Assembly (NCBI RefSeq): GCF_905475395.1
Contig: NC_058340.1
Location: 63,156,181 to 63,220,180 of the forward strand
DNA: 64,000 bases
DNA from: Chrysoperla carnea
Taxonomy: Eukaryota > Arthropoda > Insecta > Neuroptera > Chrysopidae
Direction: 5' to 3'
Below the pieces are notes generated by a model. The model ran no database searches. It saw only the letters and a list, made by a program, of their open reading frames with translations, and was not told the origin of the DNA. The first letter of the stretch is position 1; each line of letters begins with the position of its first letter. The position numbers and the translations under genes are program-made. Of this stretch, positions 57,719 through 64,000 are shown piece by piece.

Positions 57719-60450
57719 TCGGTAAAAGTTAACAAAAAAAAGAAAATTTCACGTTGAAATTTATCTTACCATAGATCAAAAGCATTAAAATTAATATTAC
57801 TGCTATAGAACACCAAATAGCTTTTACATCGCGCGTCTTTTTTCGACGATTTTATCTTGAGGGATTATTTTGTAACACTTTACCGTACCCGTGCCTTCTA
57901 GGATTTTTAAATGCCAAAGCTTTTAAAGTAGACTTTCAAAATAGAGTTAAAACATTAAATTGGAACAAGATTCTGATCCTAATGTCGACTTGAATATATC
58001 CTCATTTTAGAGGTTTTATTGGATCTGAATGTTCTGTTTGGCATCAGGTGCCAAAAATATCATTATAATGTGTGAATTTTGGGAACTGGAACAGCGTCTG
58101 TTTATGTTTCTCCAATTCTACAATTGCTTCAAAAAAAAAAAAATCATAAACTCTCAAGTAAAATGATTCAGTATAAAGATTTAAAACAAACACCTGATTC
58201 TATTCACACCTGGAGTTTCTTCCCCGTTCAATATATATTGATTCATTGGCCATATAGTTATTTTATAATCAAACTTGGCTCTCAAACAACTTTCTTATTG
58301 TCGAATATTTCCCTCATTAAAGTATATTTTTCTGTTTCTCTTCAAAGTATTAATTTGATCAAGAATAAAGAACAGTTTTTATGAAAATATTTTACAGTAT
58401 TTCGAATAGTTCATGTAAATTTTAAAAGATATCACTTGTGATTTTAATGTCGGTAATGTAGAAATTACTGTTGATTGTTTTTTGTTTTCGATATTCAGGT
58501 TTGAATCAGGTTCACCAAGGTTTACACCAGGTAGCATTAGAAAAAGTTTTGAAATAAAGCCAATCAAATTTTTTACATAAAACAAAATTTTTTATTTTTA
58601 TTTAATCAAATTAATTAAGAAAATCTTTGGTATATTATCTTATAATACAATTATGAAGTGCCTACATTCTTAAATTTTTACATTTTTAATACAGTTTTTT
58701 TAAGATTATTTTCTCGATTTTTCTGTAAACATAGAAAATTTTATTCAAATTATTTACTTTACTGACTAGAAAAATATAAATATGTATATAACATTTTTTT
58801 TACAATTAGCAATGAAGACATTATACAACAATTGTTTTCAACTTAAAATCTATAAATTGTTTATTGAAGAGTAAATTTCTAAGAAATACCCTGTAGATAA
58901 TATTTTACATAAAAGGTAAAAACACTTGAGCTACATTTTCAATATTTGTTCGTTTTTTTCTCATTGTTTTATATATTTCCTTTTCTTAATTTTAGTTGGG
59001 GTGCCGTTGCCTGTTATTGTTAGATGGTTTTTGTTTCTTAAATTTGTTTTAAATGAATGCAATAGATGGCCCTACTAAACAAATAAAAATTGATCTGTAG
59101 TCAAATCTACGATTTACAAAATATAGTTTAATGTTTAATCCACAGTTTAAAGGTTTAATCAAAATAATTGTGGATATTACAAAATATTTATACACCAAAG
59201 AATTGTCCAAATAGACTTGGATACTGAAGCAAAATAAAAGGCATTTGCAAAAGTTTTGGTCAGTAAATTTTTATGAATTTAAATAATTCGGAAAAAACCA
59301 GCGCAGACCCGAAGTAATTCGAGGGTAATTTGCGACAATTCCAGTGCATTTTACATCACATTTATTTGAATTATTCTCGGGTTCAAACTGTTTGCCGTGC
59401 AAAATGTTTACTAATCATTGAATACCCGCTAGGTTTTCCGGACTTTAGGTAGATATTAATAGGCCATTCCAACTATTTGCTTTTGTTTTTCACAGTTGTC
59501 AAAAAACTATTCAACAAATGATAACTGGGAGTTGAAACCTCGCCATCTGGCGATAATAATTCGTATTTATTAAAACAGGAAGGGGACCCGTTTTCATTAG
59601 TTCTAATTTAGACTGCCAGGTTACTTACCATTTATCAAAAGAAAATTTAATATATTTTATCCTTATCAAACAGTGCTTTTTGACAAAGATAGGAGATATG
59701 TGATATATCTTTACTTGATTGGCATCTGCCCGAAACAAAAAATAATCAATTTTTTAAATGAAAAGCCCAATTGGTAAAGTTCAATTGGTCTTCAAATTTC
59801 AGAATAATATTTTCTCTCAATTTTAAATTTTAATCGGCATTGTAAAAGTGGAAGAAAAATTACATAATTTAAATATTTGAAAATGACGGTTTTGAATTTA
59901 CTTATCAGAGCCAGCCAGCTATGTTCAGGCGTAATTATAATTAGACACTTTACTCGCTCCTTTAAACATTAAAACAGAATTCACTGAAAGTATCATCGTT
60001 AGGCTGAACTACTTTAAAATTCAATGAACAAACATTTTTCCCAAACATGTTTTGTATATAAACGATTATCAACAAACATTGATTTAACAAAACGTCTTCA
60101 GATAAAACATTTGTTTGCTATGAATAAAAAGTCTAAAATATAATATTAAAAAATTTTGAAAATCGGATGCGGACGCACATTGATTAAACATGTTTATACA
60201 AAACTCTTTGCTATACCATTGCACTCTGAGAAAACTTTTTTTCTTTATACAAAACATTTGTTTAACAACTTTTGTCATTATACAAAATTTGGTTCATAAT
60301 AAATGCATGTACAAAAAAGAAGACACATTTTGTATAAAAACGATTTTACCGTTCAGTGTGCTTTGGGCTTCAGTGTAAAAAATAGATTGTATAAATATAT
60401 TCCAATTTTTATAAACAATTTCTGCCGCTATAAAACGTTTAATAATTTCA
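57719..60450. other. Region left of atonal (downstream of it on its strand)
   Basis: 57719-58200 is the flank of the tRNA that is duplicated at 63393-63962. 58200-59450 shows nothing recognisable. 59460-59785 is a fragment of the inverted-repeat element family of 32882-33453. The atonal 3' UTR must lie just left of 60451. Confidence 0.55.
59460..59785 (+). repeat. Fragment of the DNA element family of 32882-33453
   Basis: Shared blocks include CACAGTTGTCAAAAAACTATT, TTTTTGACAA.GATAG, ATATATCTTTACTTGATTG and AAATGAAAAGC. A short unrelated stretch (about 59530-59630) interrupts the match. Confidence 0.7.
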
Positions 60451-61164
60451 TTATCGATTCATTTTCTCCCGTTCCAATAAATCGCACAATGCCGCAATAT
60501 AAGTCTGTGCCATTTGTAACGTCTCAAATTTACTTAACTTATGATCACTACCTAAACACGGTATCACTTCACGTAACCGATCGAATGCTTCATTTAAACC
60601 GTTCATTCGACGTCTTTCACGAGCATTCGCTGCTAAACGACGTTTTTTTAACACTGTAGGTGATGGTGGTTTATCGCCACGTAATTCACTATTTTTTTTA
60701 CGACCTCGATTCGATTTACGTTTTTCCGGTTTCACTGATGGCACTACTTCTTGATGGGTACTTGAATAAATAATCGGCGATTCCATGAAATAATTCGTTT
60801 TACGTCCATTTTTCGCCGGTTCGTAACTATTTTGATAAATATTGTTATTTGTGGATAAAAAATTATTTATGGAATGATCCGTTAATGATTTGGTTTGCAG
60901 TTGGTAATAAATATTTTCGGAATTTTTAATCGGTGTTTCATTTTTGATATAATTCGATCGAATTGGTGAAAATAATCCACTATCCGAACTCGCCGGTGAC
61001 GATGCACTTAACGAATAATTATTGGTAATTGTTGAGTAATTATGATTAAAAATAAAATCGTTATGATTTATGGAATTCGTTGGTAAAGTTGAATCATCAT
61101 TGTTGCCAAGTAATAAATACGATCCATGATAATTTGAATCAGAACTAGTTCGTATCATCTCCAT
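60451..61164 (-). CDS. ato: Atonal-family bHLH proneural transcription factor
   Basis: Single-exon 237-residue protein. Residues 1-150 are Asn/Ser-rich and low in complexity. A basic patch ([11 protein letters not shown], about 145-155) precedes the bHLH at about 175-231: basic region [13 protein letters not shown] with DNA-contacting Asn, Glu and Arg, helix 1 [13 protein letters not shown], loop [10 protein letters not shown], helix 2 [18 protein letters not shown]. The protein ends six residues after the domain, as in fly Atonal. It should dimerise with Daughterless-type E proteins on E-boxes and specify sense-organ precursors. Intronless structure is usual for the family. The loop SDHKLSK is close to Atonal; Cato or Amos are the alternatives, so the family is sure and the orthologue less so. 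Confidence 0.93.
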   Translation of the reverse strand: MEMIRTSSDSNYHGSYLLLGNNDDSTLPTNSINHNDFIFNHNYSTITNNYSLSASSPASSDSGLFSPIRSNYIKNETPIKNSENIYYQLQTKSLTDHSINNFLSTNNNIYQNSYEPAKNGRKTNYFMESPIIYSSTHQEVVPSVKPEKRKSNRGRKKNSELRGDKPPSPTVLKKRRLAANARERRRMNGLNEAFDRLREVIPCLGSDHKLSKFETLQMAQTYIAALCDLLEREKMNR

Positions 61165-61500
61165 ATTGTTAACATTTTCTCATCAACAATTAAAATAATA
61201 TCAATTGTTGCGGATTTTGGGTCTTAATGTTGTTTTTTTTTCAACCCTCGATTCGATCCAAAATAAGACTGACCTCAGTTAACACACATGGATAATAAAA
61301 AATAATAAAAATAAAAAGAAGAGTTCGCGTGCCACACGTGGCATTACGGCCAGCCCTCTGCGTTTTTACAGAGGGGGTTCATCTTTGTATTACCACCTGT
61401 AGGTACATCTCATTTGACTGTCATTACACTTAAAATATAAAAACAATATTTAAGAACCCAAACCATATACAGAAAAAAGACAGCTGATGAATATTTTAAT
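61165..61500 (-). promoter_or_regulatory. Upstream region of ato with several E-boxes
   Basis: CACGTG (in CCACACGTGGC, about 61335), CACCTG (about 61397) and CAGCTG (about 61481) fit the bHLH consensus CANNTG. ato autoregulates through E-boxes in flies, but such hexamers are frequent by chance, so this is only a candidate. A small hairpin with CCCTCTG / CAGAGGG arms lies at about 61354-61376. Confidence 0.25.
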
Positions 61501-62730
61501 TGATTTATAATTTTTTTGAATAAAAATTATTATTTTTTTGATGGGTCTTCTCAGATAAAATGCTTTTTATTTGATTTTGAGTGTTAAATAGCGTTCTTTG
61601 GAATCCAAAAATATTTCTGATTGTTTATAAGAAGCCCATTAAATAAACTCAAACACGTTATAAGTTTTATTCTTGGGGGGTACCTATCAGAAAAAGGACT
61701 AGGGTATTAAAAGTGAATTTTTTCTAGACTGCACACTGAGATATCAAATCTTGTTTAATCTTCAAAATCAATTAAAATCAAGAATCGCATGGTATTTAGT
61801 AAAAACTCTGCTGAAATATCAGAATATTTGCCGATGATTCTTTACAAAAATTTTCCCGCATTTGCACGGTTTTAGCTTTGACCGCACTTTAATGTGTTAG
61901 AGAGTGTCTCAAAATGATCCCTCTAAGAAAAAAATTTTAACTATAACCAAACTATTCGAGAACATCGAAATATTTTTAGTTTTTTTATACAAGTGTTTTA
62001 GAACTATTCAATATTTCTCAAAACTAATCATTTTCCCGACCATATAAGAATTGGCGGGTTAAATGATCCCATTGTGTTTTTTACCGAGCGGTTCACATAT
62101 AATATTCCTTGTTCTTTTGCATATTGCATCAATGATTAGTATAAATATTATCGAAGATAATAAATGAGAACTCTAGGATATGTCGAAATAAATTTCGATT
62201 TTTTGCCCCAATTCCTAGATAAGTTTTTTGTATTTTTAAAATACGTATTTTCGACTACCAAGTAGTCATCATCAGTAAGAATTAGCTAGTGAATGTTACT
62301 CTTTGCTAATTTGGTGGCGGACTGCACTTGGTGCAAAGAGTAGCATTCACTAGCTAATTCTTACTGATGATGACTACTTGGTAGTCGAAAATACGTATTT
62401 TAAAAATACAAAAAACTGATCTAGGAATTGGGGCAAAAAATCGAAATTTATATCAATGATTAGTATAAACACAATAATCACTGGCAAAATCATCTAAATC
62501 AACACGTTCAAGACTCGCCACATGTTAGGGGATCATTTTATCTATTTGAATTGCATACACAAAATAGGGATCATTTTACCCAATATAAAAGGGATCATTT
62601 TATTCTTAACGACATATTTGAATATCGTCATAAAAACTGACCTTAAAATTTATCATACGTCTGTCAAAATATGCTATAATATTAATAAAAGTCAACAAAA
62701 GCCAAGAGTAAAACCAACGGCTGGCGTAAA
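61500..62730. other. Intergenic right of ato
   Basis: It holds CACGGTTTTAGCTTTGACCG at 61864-61883 (also present near 57328), a motif GGGATCATTTTA repeated at 62529, 62567 and 62590 with inverted forms near 61914 and 62070, and the near-perfect hairpin 62189-62450. No gene is seen. Confidence 0.6.
62189..62450. mobile_element. Near-perfect long hairpin element, 118 bp arms
   Basis: 62189-62306 and 62333-62450 are reverse complements with only a few mismatches and no indel, around a 26-base loop. ATCAATGATTAGTATAAA occurs at 62128-62145 and again at 62452-62469, just outside the right arm. Confidence 0.85.
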
Positions 62731-63300
62731 TTAGGTTAGGTTAGGTTGTATTGGCCGCCCACGAAGGACACGCTTAGGTTATAGAGCGCATTGTGATACT
62801 AGTTATGTGTTTTACCACCTTTCCGCTGATAATTTTATTTATCAGCTCCTCAATTTCAGAGTCTGAGTGCACCTCCTTCATGCATATACCCATATATGTA
62901 TTACTAAAGGTATATGGGCAGTTCCTATAAGTGGAAGGCGTTCGGACTAAGTGAAACAGATAGTGTATCGTTCTCTCACTCTTCCGATCGCATTTGTCAG
63001 CTCTGCGCATTTTTCGTGCGCACTATTTAAAATTTTTAAATGGTAACCATGGTTACCATATTTTAGAGAATTCTCAAGCATGCGCAGTATAGATAAAATG
63101 TCTCGAACGAGAGAGAAAATAAATATTGTCGGCACCGTAAAGTTTGGACATTCTTTCCCGTATCAACTGCCCATATACCTTTAGTATTACATATATGCAT
63201 ATACCATGCACTACTCCAGCCCATCACAACTGTTAATTGTGACTCCAGCCCATCACAACGGAATTGGTAACGCCTTAACCAACTAAGCTAATAGAGCGAC
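62731..63300 (-). repeat. tRNA-derived SINE with TTAGG tail, copy 2, interrupted by a MITE
   Basis: On the minus strand the head is TAGCTTAGTTGGTTAAGGCG (A-box-like) at about 63300 and the 3' end runs into CCTAA repeats (62731-62748 on the plus strand as TTAGG x3). The MITE 62891-63197 sits in the middle. It matches copy 1 at 57390-57626 on both sides of the insertion. Confidence 0.65.
62891..63197. mobile_element. P-element-like MITE, 307 bp, with 8 bp target duplication
   Basis: The terminal inverted repeats are about 33 bp with one mismatch, starting CATATATGTA and continuing through AAAGGTATATGGGCAGTT. The target duplication CATATACC lies at 62883-62890 and 63198-63205. A 31-33 bp repeat starting CA with an 8 bp duplication is the P-superfamily pattern. 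The body has no transposase and includes a perfect 20 bp palindrome at 63040-63059. Confidence 0.85.
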
Positions 63301-63321
63301 AAAAATTTAAAAAAAAAAGTA

Positions 63322-63392
63322 TGTATCGTCCGGGAATCGAACCCGGGCCGCCCGCGTGGCAGGCGAGCATTCTACCACTGAACCAACGATGC
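63322..63392 (-). tRNA. tRNA-Gly (anticodon GCC), copy 2
   Basis: It is identical to copy 1 in D-arm, anticodon arm and T-arm. The acceptor stem reads GCATCGT/ACGATAC, giving a C-A mismatch at pair 2-71. A T10 run follows as pol III terminator. Confidence 0.9.
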
Positions 63393-63962
63393 TCGACGGG
63401 TAACAAAAAAAAGAAAATTCTAGGTTGAAATTTGTCTCATCATAGATCAAAAGCAGTAAAATTAATGTTTCTGCTACAGAACGCCAAATAGCTTTTACAC
63501 CGCGCGTCTTTTTTCGACGATTATTTTGATCACTTGAAAGGATAATTTTATCTTGAGGGATTATTTTGTAACACTTTACCCTACCCATGCCTTCTAGGAT
63601 TTTTAAATACCAAAGCTTTTAAAGTCTCAAATTAGAGCTAAAACATTAAATTGGAACAAGATTCTGATCTGAATGTCGACTTGAATATATTTTCATTTTA
63701 GAGGTTTTATTGGATCTGAATGTTCTGTTTGGCATCAGGTGCCAAAAATATCATTATAATGTGTGAATTTTGGGAACTGGACAGCGAGAGAAGTTTTATT
63801 TTTTTTAGCCTGTTAAAAATAAACTTTAAAATCATTTTATAGCGTTTGTTTGTGTTTCTCCAATTCTTCAATTGTTTCGAAAGAAAAAAATCAATAAACT
63901 CTCAAGTAAAATGATTCAGTATAAAGATTTAAAACAAACACCCGATTCTATTCACACCTGGA
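63393..63962. repeat. Right flank of tRNA copy 2, duplicate of 57719-58210
   Basis: Long stretches are shared, for example AAATAGCTTTTACA, CGACTTGAATATAT and GGCATCAGGTGCCAAAAATA. Copy 2 has two segments missing in copy 1 (about 63520-63545 and 63784-63840). Similarity stops near 63962. Confidence 0.85.
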
Positions 63963-64000
63963 TTTTTCTAGACTGAATATATATTTCCACCTACGGACCC

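Noticed and set aside
61330-61500. E-box cluster upstream of ato as proven autoregulatory enhancer
   Set aside because: Three CANNTG hexamers in 150 bases are close to chance expectation; kept only as a low-confidence regulatory note.
63307-63588. 93-codon minus-strand ORF
   Set aside because: It overlaps the tRNA-Gly gene and duplicated flank; chance ORF.
1-64000. CRISPR arrays, operons, prokaryotic riboswitches
   Set aside because: The sequence is eukaryotic; the tandem repeats seen have no spacer-repeat regularity.

Overview
The window is AT-rich nuclear DNA of an insect. Evidence: short spliced exons with GT/AG introns, an atonal-type bHLH gene, a jockey-clade LINE, many short inverted-repeat DNA elements and (TTAGG)n stretches, the usual insect telomere motif. 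TTAGG is lost in true flies, so a non-dipteran insect is more likely. I cannot name order or species from sequence alone.

Layout, left to right. 1-14246 (+): last nine exons of a long coiled-coil protein, best matched from memory to the FAM184 family; its introns are packed with repeats. 15838-21917 (-): a complete four-exon aldo-keto reductase. 21918-27100: a 5.2 kb gene-poor stretch. 27100-40602 (+): three tandem paralogues of an insect GNAT (arylalkylamine N-acetyltransferase-like) gene, each with a non-coding first exon and its own copy of the promoter. 41458-44214 (-): a complete six-exon ENPP-type membrane phosphodiesterase. 44780-47020 (+): a spliced gene for a 258-residue protein I do not recognise, divergent from ENPP. 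47021-51969: about 5 kb with no gene seen. 51970-54989 (-): a 5'-truncated jockey LINE with one uninterrupted 892-codon ORF2 and a 10 bp target duplication. 55547-57134 (+): EEF1AKMT1, a lysine methyltransferase of elongation factor 1A. 57390-58200 and 62745-63962: a directly repeated block holding a tRNA-derived SINE and a tRNA-Gly(GCC) gene. 60451-61164 (-): an intronless atonal-family proneural gene between the two blocks.

The genes are unrelated in function apart from the GNAT cluster, so no operon-like system is present. The richest signals are in the mobile-element layer. A P-element-like MITE has an exact 8 bp target duplication and a matching empty site in the sister copy of the repeated block. 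A 40 bp relic carries both ends of the same family, again inside an exact 8 bp duplication. A DNA element in an AKR intron carries a CxxC-type coding fragment. The two tRNA-Gly genes have different mutations in the same acceptor-stem base pair. Exon borders were derived by hand from splice consensus and reading-frame continuity; all multi-exon models close in frame.
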